NCBI GenBank assembly: GCA_963169135.1
Contig: CAUJEQ010000216.1
Coordinates: forward strand, 1-9,675
Origin: Chloroflexota bacterium
GTDB lineage: Bacteria > Chloroflexota > Dehalococcoidia > Tepidiformales > Tepidiformaceae
Direction: 5' to 3'
Length of the DNA: 9,675 nucleotides
Part shown: one piece after another, positions 1 to 5,948 of the stretch
Numbering within the stretch: the first letter of the stretch is position 1
How the letters are laid out: every line of letters starts with the position of its first letter
Translations under genes and position numbers: made by a program
Notes under the pieces: model-generated
What the model saw: only the letters and a program-made list of their open reading frames with translations
Told to the model about the DNA's origin: nothing
Database searches by the model: none

Positions 1-26
1 CCCAGTCCACGTTTTGGCTGTGTCAT
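1..26 (-). CDS. parB: ParB, chromosome partitioning protein (5' fragment only)
   Basis: Only the first eight codons and part of the ninth are in the window, reading M-T-Q-P-K-R-G-L. The K-R-G-L-G type start is typical of the N terminus of chromosomal ParB/Spo0J proteins. There it forms part of the segment that stimulates the ParA ATPase. The ATG overlaps the parA stop codon as ATGA, a 4-base overlap, and a GGAG lies 8 bases upstream inside parA, so the two are probably translationally coupled. ParB would be the CTP-dependent clamp that loads at the parS sites at 4718-5063. The identification rests on position after parA, this short motif and the presence of parS. The body of the gene lies outside the window. 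Confidence 0.8.
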
Positions 27-793
27 ACGGCCACTCCTGCGCGTTCAAGAAGTTCGGAGGCAACGGCGTCGTAGGCGGTCGCGGAACGGCCACCCTGGTC
101 GTAACGGAAGATGGATTGGCCATGGCTCGGCGCTTCGCTGAGGCGCACCGAGCGCGGGATGATGGTTGCGAAGGTCTGGGGGAAGTGGCCGCGGACCTCA
201 TCGACGACCTGCTGGGCGAGGCGGGTGCGGGCATCGAACATGGTGAGGATGAGGCCGAGGACGTGGAGGCCCGGGTTGAGGCTGCGCTTCACCAGGTCCA
301 GCGTCTCCATGAGGCGGCTGAGGCCTTCGAGTGCCATGTATTCGCATTGGACCGGGATGATGACACTATCGCTGACCGTGAGGGCGTTGATAGTCAGGAG
401 CCCGAGGGACGGGGGGCAATCGATGAGCACCCAGTCGTAGCGGTCGCGGATGGGGTGAATGGCGTTGGTGAGGCGGCGTTCGCGGGCAAGGACGGGGACG
501 AGCTCGACTTCTGCGCCCGACAGCTCGGCGCTGGAGGGGACGAGATCGACGCCTTCTTCGGCCACGCGGACGATGCAGTCGGCCATGGGGACTTCATCAA
601 GGATGGCATCGTAGGTGCCGGGCTGTTCGGCGCCGGTGACGCCGAGAGCCGAGGTAGCGTTGGCCTGGGGATCGAGGTCGATGAGGAGGACGCGCTGGCC
701 GCGGCGGCCCAGGGCGACGGCGAGAGAGACGGCGGTGGTGGTTTTGCCGACGCCGCCTTTCTGGTTGACGAGGGAAACGATTTTCGCTGCCAC
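23..793 (-). CDS. parA: ParA/Soj chromosome-partitioning ATPase
   Basis: A 256-residue ParA of the short chromosomal (Soj) type without an N-terminal DNA-binding extension. It is a Walker-type ATPase that binds the nucleoid non-specifically as an ATP dimer and moves ParB-parS complexes. The deviant Walker A motif KGGVGKTT is at residues 12-19 (signature Lys12, P-loop Lys17). LLIDLDPQAN is at 36-45, and the Walker B-like LIDCPPSLG is at 123-131 with Asp125. The late conserved VRLSEAPSHG is at 216-225. The start is GTG at 793. It shares one base with the TAG stop of the kinase gene upstream (TAGTG), and GGGAGG lies 7 bases before it. The stop overlaps the parB start. Length and motifs are complete, with nothing unusual inside the protein. 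Confidence 0.97.
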   Translation of the reverse strand: MAAKIVSLVNQKGGVGKTTTAVSLAVALGRRGQRVLLIDLDPQANATSALGVTGAEQPGTYDAILDEVPMADCIVRVAEEGVDLVPSSAELSGAEVELVPVLARERRLTNAIHPIRDRYDWVLIDCPPSLGLLTINALTVSDSVIIPVQCEYMALEGLSRLMETLDLVKRSLNPGLHVLGLILTMFDARTRLAQQVVDEVRGHFPQTFATIIPRSVRLSEAPSHGQSIFRYDQGGRSATAYDAVASELLERAGVAV

Positions 794-1665
794 TAGGCGG
801 CCTCCCGGTTCATGCGTGCTTCGATGGCCTCGCGGGTGGGGAGTCCGGCAATGCCGGAATGCTCCACGGCGAGGGCTCCTGCTGCAAGGGCGAATCGCAT
901 CGCCGTTGCGAGGTCGTCAGTTTCCGCGAGACGGACCATGAAGGCGGAGGCGAAGCAATCGCCTGCCCCCGTGGGATCCACCGGGGTAGCCGGCAGGGCT
1001 GGCCAGTGCTGTGCTGTGCCATCCAGTTCGAACAGTGTAGCGCCATTGTGGCCACGCGTCAGGATAGCCAGCGTTTTCTCGCTCGCGAGGTGACGGGCGA
1101 GGGCCTCAGGGGCCGGTGTGTCTTCATCGCTGAAGAAGGCGATCCAGCCGGGCCGTGCGAATGCCGAGGCGGCGCGCAGAGGCTCCGGATGGGGGATGAC
1201 GCGCTGGTCCGCGGTGACGCTGCGGAGGGCTCCCTGGAGGGCGATTCCCGTGAGGGATTCGCGAAAACGAAGCGGGGCGCGGCGGAATTCGTGATAGGCC
1301 GGCGCAAAGAGTACGGCGTCGGGAGTCTCGCCAGGGCGGAGGTGGGGGACGAGTGCGAGCGGTTCACCTTCGCTCAGGAGGAGCTGGGTGCGGTTGCCGG
1401 CGTGGTCGTAGGTGTTGGCGTAGCGCGGGAGGGCGGCGGCGGGCGTGGAGCGCACGTCGAGCCCCGCCAGGGCGCGCTGGTCGAAGTCCGGATGCATCCC
1501 GGTGATGAGTGTCACGCTGACGCCGAGGGCGCGGGCTGTCTGGGCCGTGTAGAGCGACGGGCCGCCCGCCGCCCATCCGCCCTGGGGCGTGCGGTCCAGC
1601 GTGACGTTGCCGGCGACCAGGATGTGCGTCGCGGTGCCCTCCCTAGCTTCTGAGGCTGATGACAA
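793..1665 (-). CDS. PfkB-family carbohydrate/nucleoside kinase, substrate unknown
   Basis: A ribokinase-fold kinase of up to 290 residues. The N-terminal strand HILVAGNVTLD (14-24) and an early Gly-Gly (34-35, in AAGGPSLYTAQTARALG) match the substrate-binding start of the family. The C-terminal PfkB signature DPTGAGDCF is at 230-238, with the catalytic Asp236 and the anion-hole glycines. It should phosphorylate a sugar, nucleoside or related hydroxyl compound with ATP, but the sequence does not reveal the substrate. It lies between jag and parA, where a kinase is not part of the textbook cluster. The only conventional start is TTG at 1665, inside jag (23-base overlap) with a poor ribosome site. 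A near-ideal AGGGAGGG at 1644..1637 sits 7 bases before an ACG codon at 1629. Starting there would give MHILVAGN and about 278 residues. The family call is firm; the start is not. Confidence 0.88.
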   Translation of the reverse strand: MSSASEAREGTATHILVAGNVTLDRTPQGGWAAGGPSLYTAQTARALGVSVTLITGMHPDFDQRALAGLDVRSTPAAALPRYANTYDHAGNRTQLLLSEGEPLALVPHLRPGETPDAVLFAPAYHEFRRAPLRFRESLTGIALQGALRSVTADQRVIPHPEPLRAASAFARPGWIAFFSDEDTPAPEALARHLASEKTLAILTRGHNGATLFELDGTAQHWPALPATPVDPTGAGDCFASAFMVRLAETDDLATAMRFALAAGALAVEHSGIAGLPTREAIEARMNREAA

Positions 1666-2731
1666 CCTTGCGGTTTTCGCCCTCGCCGATGCTGTTGGTT
1701 TCGAGTTCGGGGTCTTCCGCGAAAGTTATGTGCACCAGGCGGCGTTCGGCGGCGCTCATGGGCTCCAGTGTGATCGGGCTGCCGGTCTCGCGGACCCGGT
1801 CGGCCATGCGCTGGGCGAGCGCGATGATGCGCTCTTCGTTGCGGTGGCGATAGTGCTCGACATCGATGGTGATCCCGCCCTTGCCCGGGTAGCGGCGCGA
1901 GAGCATCAGATTGACCAGGTACTGGAGGGCGATGAGGGTATCGCCGCGGCGGCCGATGAGGAGGCCGAGATCCTCCCCCTTGATGTCGATCACGGCGAGG
2001 ACGCTCCCGAGGCCATCGCCGGGGGTGATGGGCTCGCGGATCGAGATCTCGGCGTCGATGTCGAGGATGCGGAGGATGTCGTCGACTGTTTGAGCGGCGA
2101 AATCGACCTCTTCGGCGTTGATATCCGGGGCGACGTTTTCCTGTGGTTCCCGCGCTTCATCGCGGGGGCGGCGGCGTTCACGTTCGGGGCGCTCTGCGCG
2201 CGGTGGCCGTCCCTCCGCCTGGGGGCGCTCAGGGCGAGGTGCGCCGGGAGCACCACGGGCACCGCCCCGGGCGCCTCGCGGGCGACCCCGGTCGCCTTCC
2301 GGTGCAGGTTCAGCGGGAGCGCCTTCGCCACGGGGGCGGAGAAAGTCGGCGTCGGTGAGCTTGGGCATGACGGGTTCGACGCTGCGGGAACCCCTGGGCG
2401 AGCCTCCGGCCGGGCGCCCGCCCCCGCCGCGCGTGTCGGTCCGCGGGGCGCCGCGCTGAGGGCGTTGACCGTCGCCGCGGCGAGGCTGGCCGGACGGCTG
2501 GCCGCGGGGAATGCGGGTATCGGGTGGCGGCGGCGGTGCGGCGGCGCGCTGGCCGCGGGTAAGAAGGGTGACGCGGACAACGGCGTCGCGGCCGCCGCGA
2601 CCGAAGAGGCCGCCGCGCTTGCCTTCGTCGAGGACGACGAATTCGACGTCGTCCCGGTTGGCGCCGAGGGTGCTGAGCGCCCGGTTAAGGGCGTCTTCGA
2701 CGGTTTTGCCGCTTGCTTCGGCCTGATCCAT
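1643..2731 (-). CDS. jag: Jag/KhpB RNA-binding protein (Jag_N-KH-R3H) with long disordered linker
   Basis: A 362-residue RNA-binding protein of the Jag (KhpB, EloR, SpoIIIJ-associated) family. A Jag_N domain occupies residues 1 to about 56 and includes GKRGGLFGRGGRDAVVRV at 37-54. Residues about 60-200 are a low-complexity linker very rich in Arg, Gly, Pro and Ala. A KH-like domain follows, with the GxxG loop as GRRG at 260-263 in LGLLIGRRGDTL. The R3H domain is at about 290-360 with the RxxxH motif at Arg330-His334. Firmicute homologues are usually about 200-300 residues, so the excess is in the linker. The family binds RNA, associates with YidC and is linked to control of cell elongation. 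The ATG is inside the end of yidC (47-base overlap), with GAGG about 8 bases upstream. The 3' end abuts or overlaps the kinase gene. Confidence 0.95.
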   Translation of the reverse strand: MDQAEASGKTVEDALNRALSTLGANRDDVEFVVLDEGKRGGLFGRGGRDAVVRVTLLTRGQRAAAPPPPPDTRIPRGQPSGQPRRGDGQRPQRGAPRTDTRGGGGRPAGGSPRGSRSVEPVMPKLTDADFLRPRGEGAPAEPAPEGDRGRPRGARGGARGAPGAPRPERPQAEGRPPRAERPERERRRPRDEAREPQENVAPDINAEEVDFAAQTVDDILRILDIDAEISIREPITPGDGLGSVLAVIDIKGEDLGLLIGRRGDTLIALQYLVNLMLSRRYPGKGGITIDVEHYRHRNEERIIALAQRMADRVRETGSPITLEPMSAAERRLVHITFAEDPELETNSIGEGENRKVVISLRS

Positions 2732-3536
2732 GTGTGGTCCTCAATTCTCGATCGGAGGTAAGGGCGGCGGTAGTGGGCTGGGTTTCCGCCGCGGGTGCGC
2801 GTGGGGCGCGCACTTTGAAGAGGGGTTCGATGCGAAGTGCAGGGAACCCGTATGTCAGGATGTTGAAGGCGACGCCAACGATGGAGTTGACCACCCAGTA
2901 GAGGCTCACGCCGCTGGGGAACTGGAGCGCGAAGAACGCGAACATGAGCGGCAGCATGATGTTCATCATCTGTTGCTGCGAGCGGACGCGTTCGTCGGTG
3001 GTCACGGTCACCGTGGTCTTGGATTGGGCCCACGTCGTGACGCCCACGAGCACGACGAAGAGCAGGTTGGGTTCGCGCAGGTCCATGGTGAGGAAGTGTT
3101 CCTGGACCGGCACGGCGTGCTGGAGATAGGACCAGTCGTAGAGGTGGCTGGACAGTTTCTCGAGCGCTTCCGGGGAGTTGGGGAGCGCGATGCGGACGGC
3201 GTTGTACAGCGCGATGAGGATGGGGAACTGGAGGAGCATGGGTCCAAGGCAGCCCAGGGGGTTCACTCCGCTCTCCCGGTAGAGCTTCATGACTTCTTCC
3301 TGCCGGCGCTTGGGGTCGCTGTACTTCTTGTTGATCTCCTGGATGCGGGGCTGGATGCCCTGCATGGAGCGGGTAACGTGGAGCTGGCGGAGGGTCAGGG
3401 GGAAGGTGACCAGCCGGATGAGGATGGTGAACGCGATGATCGCGAGGCCGAAGCTATCGAAGAGGACGTTATTCAGGAGAACCAGCAGGTTCACCATCGG
3501 ATTCAGGAGGAGGAGGGTGAAGATCTCGCCTATCAC
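2685..3536 (-). CDS. yidC: YidC/Oxa1/Alb3-family membrane protein insertase
   Basis: A 283-residue insertase of the short, five-helix type. It lacks the large periplasmic domain of proteobacterial YidC. It also lacks a lipobox, unlike many Firmicute homologues. Hydrophobic segments are at about 5-22, 26-48, 92-118, 156-172 and 195-230. The hydrophilic-groove arginine fits Arg41 in TILIRLVTFPLTLRQL. The cytoplasmic loop 55-90 is charged and helical. Conserved GCLGPMLLQFPILIALY (95-111) and FPSGVSLYW (206-214) are present. The C-terminal tail ends in a very basic RSKRQNRRRRP. The GTG start at 3536 overlaps the stop of the lipoprotein gene as GTGA, with GGAG 8 bases upstream. The last 47 bases are also the start of jag. 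It inserts membrane proteins with or without SecYEG; downstream Jag is a known partner. Confidence 0.97.
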   Translation of the reverse strand: MIGEIFTLLLLNPMVNLLVLLNNVLFDSFGLAIIAFTILIRLVTFPLTLRQLHVTRSMQGIQPRIQEINKKYSDPKRRQEEVMKLYRESGVNPLGCLGPMLLQFPILIALYNAVRIALPNSPEALEKLSSHLYDWSYLQHAVPVQEHFLTMDLREPNLLFVVLVGVTTWAQSKTTVTVTTDERVRSQQQMMNIMLPLMFAFFALQFPSGVSLYWVVNSIVGVAFNILTYGFPALRIEPLFKVRAPRAPAAETQPTTAALTSDRELRTTHGSGRSKRQNRRRRP

Positions 3537-4669
3537 TTCTTCACTCCGATGAGTTCGATTTCGGCGACGGAGTAGTTCTGGGGGTTGGCGCGGAAGAGGC
3601 GGCCTTTCGTGGTGAGGACATATGCGAAGCCATCGCCAACGTGGACATTCGAACGGACGGTGCCGGCGTCTTCGATCGGGACCCGGTTGAGGACTTCTCC
3701 GGTGGTGGCGTTGATGAAGGTCACCACCGGGCCGCGGTCGGCGACAATCAGGACATCGCCGACGATGGCGGCGCCAGCTTTGACGCGTTCGCCGTTGACG
3801 CTGGCGGGATCCCAGAGCGGTGCGGCACCCGAAGTTATGTCAAGACCATACACATGGCCACCGAAATCGCCGAAGAACACGCGCGAACCATCGACGGCGG
3901 GTTCGGTCCAGACCCAGTCACGGGCACGGTAGTCGGCGAGGACCGTCCCATCTTCGGCGTTGAGGATGTAGACGTGGCGGTTGATGCTGGGGACAAACAG
4001 GCGGCCGCCGTCGAGTGCGACGAGGCCGGCAATCGCGCCGGTCGCCACGAAGGGGTCGATCCAGGCGGGAGAGCCGTCAGCGAGAGAGAGGGCGTGGAGT
4101 TCGCCGCTCATGGTTGCGACGTAGAGGTTTTCGCCGAGGGCGACCGGGGTGGCCCAGATTCCGCGATCGAAGTGTTTGGGTTCGGGCCAGGCTGGCGTTC
4201 CGTCGCTGGCGTTCCAGGCGTAGAGACGTCCCTCGGTGGTGCCGAAATAGAGGATTCCGTTTGCGAGGGCGACTCCGCCGGCGAGATTGCCCTTAATCTG
4301 GCCGGCGTTGGTGCCGTCGGTTGGCCAGATGGGCCGGCCGTCCTCCTTGTTGAGGGCAAAAACACCTGCCGAGAAGGTCGCGAGGTAGACGCGGTCGTCG
4401 TCAATGACAGGATCGCCGTACATGGCTTCGGGGTCGATCTTGTTATCGGCGTCGCGGTCTTTGTCGGGGAAAGTCCAGCGGGCGGTGGCCGAGTTGCCGT
4501 CCTGGAGGGTGACGGCGGAGATGTGTCCTTTAGAGGTGGAGACGTAGACATCCTGTCCGTCGATGACAGGAGCGGCCCAGCCATCGGGGTTGGTGACGCT
4601 CACGCAGGCGGCGAAGAGTGGCAGGCAGAGCAGGAGGGCCCCGATCAGCGGGGCGCGGCGGAGATTCAC
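3533..4669 (-). CDS. PQQ/BamB-like beta-propeller repeat lipoprotein
   Basis: A 378-residue predicted lipoprotein with eight propeller-like repeats. The N terminus MNLRRAPLIGALLLCLPLFAAC has a short basic n-region, a hydrophobic core and a probable lipid-modified Cys22 (LFAAC; Phe at -3 is slightly off the usual lipobox). Repeats of the form (V/L)Y-hydrophobic-x-T...G.(L/V)YALN..DG...W recur near residues 41, 94, 140, 182, 224, 264, 306 and 349. Such repeats form PQQ-dehydrogenase or BamB-like beta-propellers and act as protein-binding scaffolds. No dehydrogenase active-site block was seen. It is the first gene of the yidC-jag-parAB operon, just downstream of the parS cluster, and overlaps yidC by 4 bases. 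The GTG start has no clear Shine-Dalgarno. A role in envelope-protein assembly beside YidC is an inference from position and the BamB analogy. Confidence 0.9.
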   Translation of the reverse strand: MNLRRAPLIGALLLCLPLFAACVSVTNPDGWAAPVIDGQDVYVSTSKGHISAVTLQDGNSATARWTFPDKDRDADNKIDPEAMYGDPVIDDDRVYLATFSAGVFALNKEDGRPIWPTDGTNAGQIKGNLAGGVALANGILYFGTTEGRLYAWNASDGTPAWPEPKHFDRGIWATPVALGENLYVATMSGELHALSLADGSPAWIDPFVATGAIAGLVALDGGRLFVPSINRHVYILNAEDGTVLADYRARDWVWTEPAVDGSRVFFGDFGGHVYGLDITSGAAPLWDPASVNGERVKAGAAIVGDVLIVADRGPVVTFINATTGEVLNRVPIEDAGTVRSNVHVGDGFAYVLTTKGRLFRANPQNYSVAEIELIGVKK

Positions 4670-4717
4670 CGGGCAATGGTAGCAGCGGTGTGGGTTATGG
4701 GGAGCACGGCCCGCGGA

Positions 4718-4731
4718 GTTTCACGTGAAAC
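4718..4731. promoter_or_regulatory. parS site 1 (14-bp core, outer bases differ)
   Basis: The palindrome GTTTCACGTGAAAC is intact. The two outermost positions of the 16-base parS consensus TGTTTCACGTGAAACA are A and G here, so it matches 14 of 16. It is the closest site to the lipoprotein-yidC-parB operon, ending about 49 bases upstream of its GTG. It should be a ParB loading site, perhaps weaker than the perfect copies. Confidence 0.9.
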
Positions 4732-4766
4732 GCCAGAGAAGAACATATGTGCTACACCATGTTGCT

Positions 4767-4782
4767 TGTTTCACGTGAAACA
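4767..4782. promoter_or_regulatory. parS site 2 (perfect 16-mer)
   Basis: The sequence is exactly TGTTTCACGTGAAACA, the canonical chromosomal parS recognised by the ParB helix-turn-helix. It is centred about 50 bases from site 1. Confidence 0.97.
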
Positions 4783-4842
4783 CTGGGAGATCCCCGCTGC
4801 GGGAGGTGAGCCTTGCCTGACCGTCGGGTGGCGGGAACTGGT

Positions 4843-4858
4843 TGTTTCACGTGAAACA
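4843..4858. promoter_or_regulatory. parS site 3 (perfect 16-mer)
   Basis: An exact TGTTTCACGTGAAACA, centred about 76 bases from site 2. ParB clamps loaded here can slide into the flanking DNA and form the partition complex. Confidence 0.97.
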
Positions 4859-4925
4859 TCGCAGAGGGCCGAGCCGAGGTGAGCTCGGAGTCGCGGCCCG
4901 GGCACTGCGGCGCGAATCAGGGGCA

Positions 4926-4941
4926 TGTTTCACGTGAAACG
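4926..4941. promoter_or_regulatory. parS site 4 (15 of 16)
   Basis: TGTTTCACGTGAAACG differs from the consensus only in the last base. It is centred about 83 bases from site 3. Confidence 0.95.
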
Positions 4942-5047
4942 TTGGTCGGCAGGCTGAATGCTATCCGCGAGAGGGCTGCGCTCTCGGGATCCCGGACTGT
5001 CGCAGGGGTGGAGTGCTCCTTGCTCCCCGTGTGTGAACCTGCCCCGG

Positions 5048-5063
5048 TGTTTCACGTGAAACA
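5048..5063. promoter_or_regulatory. parS site 5 (perfect 16-mer)
   Basis: An exact TGTTTCACGTGAAACA and the outermost site on the yidD side, centred about 122 bases from site 4. No further copy was seen between here and rpmH. Confidence 0.97.
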
Positions 5064-5362
5064 GCAACAACCGCCGGGGAATTTGGGCGACGCCCACTGC
5101 TTTGCGGCTCTGGTGCGCGGTTCATGTGCCCGGCCAAGGAGGAGCGGCCTGCGTGCATCTGAGCGTCGCCGGCGACATTGGGGCCGGCCCAAGGATCATG
5201 CTGCCGGTTCCATGGATAACAGCCGGCGCGCTTTGCTGCGAATCTTCGATGTGCACTGGTCATGCACGAGGTGTGTCTCCGCTCCCCGGTGCAGCCGCGT
5301 CATGATGGCACGGCCAACGGGAGATGAGGCGGTCGAGCGATGGGCCAAAGGAGAGTCGGGTG

Positions 5363-5596
5363 CTAGTCGGGGACTGGATCGTAGCCGCGACCGCCGCCCG
5401 GACGGCAGCGCGTGAGCCGGCGGATCGCGAGCCAGCTCCCGCGAAAGGCGCCGTGCCGCTGCAGCGCCTCGCGGGCATACGAGGAACAGGTCGGTTCGTA
5501 CCTGCACGATGGCGGAAGAATCCGCGAGACGGTGTTCTGGTAGACGATCACCAGCCAGAGGATCGGCTTGCCGAGGAGCAAATTGATGCGCTTCAC
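5363..5596 (-). CDS. yidD: YidD, membrane protein insertion efficiency factor
   Basis: A 77-residue YidD with the family core complete: PPSCRYEPTCSSYAREAL at 28-45 and RRLTRCRPGGGRGYDPVP at 59-76. The conserved cysteines are 31, 37 and 64. An N-terminal amphipathic/hydrophobic segment (about 4-24) would associate with the membrane. YidD assists YidC-dependent insertion. The chosen start is the GTG at 5596, giving MKRINLLLG. It overlaps the rnpA stop as GTGA and has GGAGG 5 bases upstream. Reading the frame back to an ATG at 5674 would add 26 residues with no family match that lie inside rnpA. The usual family length is about 70-90 residues. It is the last gene of the rpmH-rnpA-yidD group. Unlike the common arrangement, yidC does not follow directly; parS and the lipoprotein gene intervene. 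Confidence 0.95.
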   Translation of the reverse strand: MKRINLLLGKPILWLVIVYQNTVSRILPPSCRYEPTCSSYAREALQRHGAFRGSWLAIRRLTRCRPGGGRGYDPVPD

Positions 5597-5931
5597 CGGT
5601 CCTCCAGGAGGCCGGCCTTCGCAAGGACAGTGGCGACCGCTACTTTCAATCGACGCGAGGTTGCTTCGGGGCATCCGTTGCGCGCAGTCATGATGACATC
5701 GTAGCCCGGCTGGACCGGGAGCGTGCGGACAAGTTCGCGCAGCCGGCGCTTGATGCGGTTTCGCGTCGTAGCGTGCTTCGCCAGCCGCTTTCCCACCGCA
5801 AAACCCCAGCGGGAGTAATCGAGATCGTTCGGGAGAACGCGGACAACAAGAAGGGGACCGGATACAACGGTCCCCTTCGAGTAGGCAGTGTCGAATTCAC
5901 GACCCTTGCGCAGCCGTTCGGCGCGCTTCAT
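5593..5931 (-). CDS. rnpA: RNase P protein component
   Basis: A 112-residue protein subunit of ribonuclease P. With the catalytic RNA it removes the 5' leader of tRNA precursors. It starts MKRAERLRKGREFD. The family's RNR signature is RNRIKRRLRE at residues 57-66, preceded by GFAVGKRLAKHATT (43-56). The rest of the fold (PGYDVIMTARNG, 75-86) is in place. The ATG at 5931 is chosen because it gives the normal family length and begins 17 bases after the rpmH stop. The same frame is open for 68 further codons upstream, but those run through rpmH in another frame and show no homology. Translation is probably coupled to yidD downstream through a 4-base overlap. No clear Shine-Dalgarno precedes this ATG. 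Confidence 0.96.
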   Translation of the reverse strand: MKRAERLRKGREFDTAYSKGTVVSGPLLVVRVLPNDLDYSRWGFAVGKRLAKHATTRNRIKRRLRELVRTLPVQPGYDVIMTARNGCPEATSRRLKVAVATVLAKAGLLEDR

Positions 5932-5948
5932 TGGTCGCTGCTCGCAGG

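Larger units (their letters stand above)
4670..5362. other. Intergenic region carrying the parS cluster; no gene supported
   Basis: About 690 bases lie between the yidD stop and the GTG of the propeller lipoprotein gene. The left half (4718-5063) holds five parS palindromes with unequal centre-to-centre spacings of about 50, 76, 83 and 122 bases. The right half (5064-5362) shows no convincing gene, RNA or terminator with a T-run. The open frames that cross it (for example 4879-5415 plus and 4961-5263 minus) have no family resemblance, and some run through parS sequence. A short stem CGAGAG/CTCTCG with a 7-base loop lies at 4968-4986. The promoter of the yidC-parB operon and the end of the yidD transcript should both be here, but I could not locate either with confidence. 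Confidence 0.75.

Noticed and set aside
14..796. Long plus-strand open frame opposite parA (and similar ones at 859-1653, 1589-2761, 2730-3575, 3641-4882, 6192-7247 and 7305-8294)
   Set aside because: These are antisense to well-identified genes. Their Gly/Ala/Glu/Asp-rich products have no recognisable domains and are what GC-rich codon bias yields on the complementary strand.
4718..5063. CRISPR-like array of repeated palindromes
   Set aside because: The repeats are 14-16-bp parS sites with unequal, non-spacer-like distances, and no cas genes are present.
5211..5219. DnaA box (TTATCCATG, minus strand)
   Set aside because: It is a single 7-of-9 match with no companion boxes, not enough to call an origin.
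5251..5267. Inverted repeat GTGCA...TGCAC
   Set aside because: The arms are only five bases and there is no T-run or known operator; this is expected by chance in this length.
4879..5415. Plus-strand frame of 178 codons over the parS region, and a minus-strand frame at 4961-5263
   Set aside because: They translate straight through parS palindromes (giving VSRET or FHVK peptides), resemble no family and have no ribosome site.
5597..5674. N-terminal extension of yidD to an ATG at 5674
   Set aside because: It lies inside rnpA. The GTG at 5596 has GGAGG upstream and gives a standard YidD.
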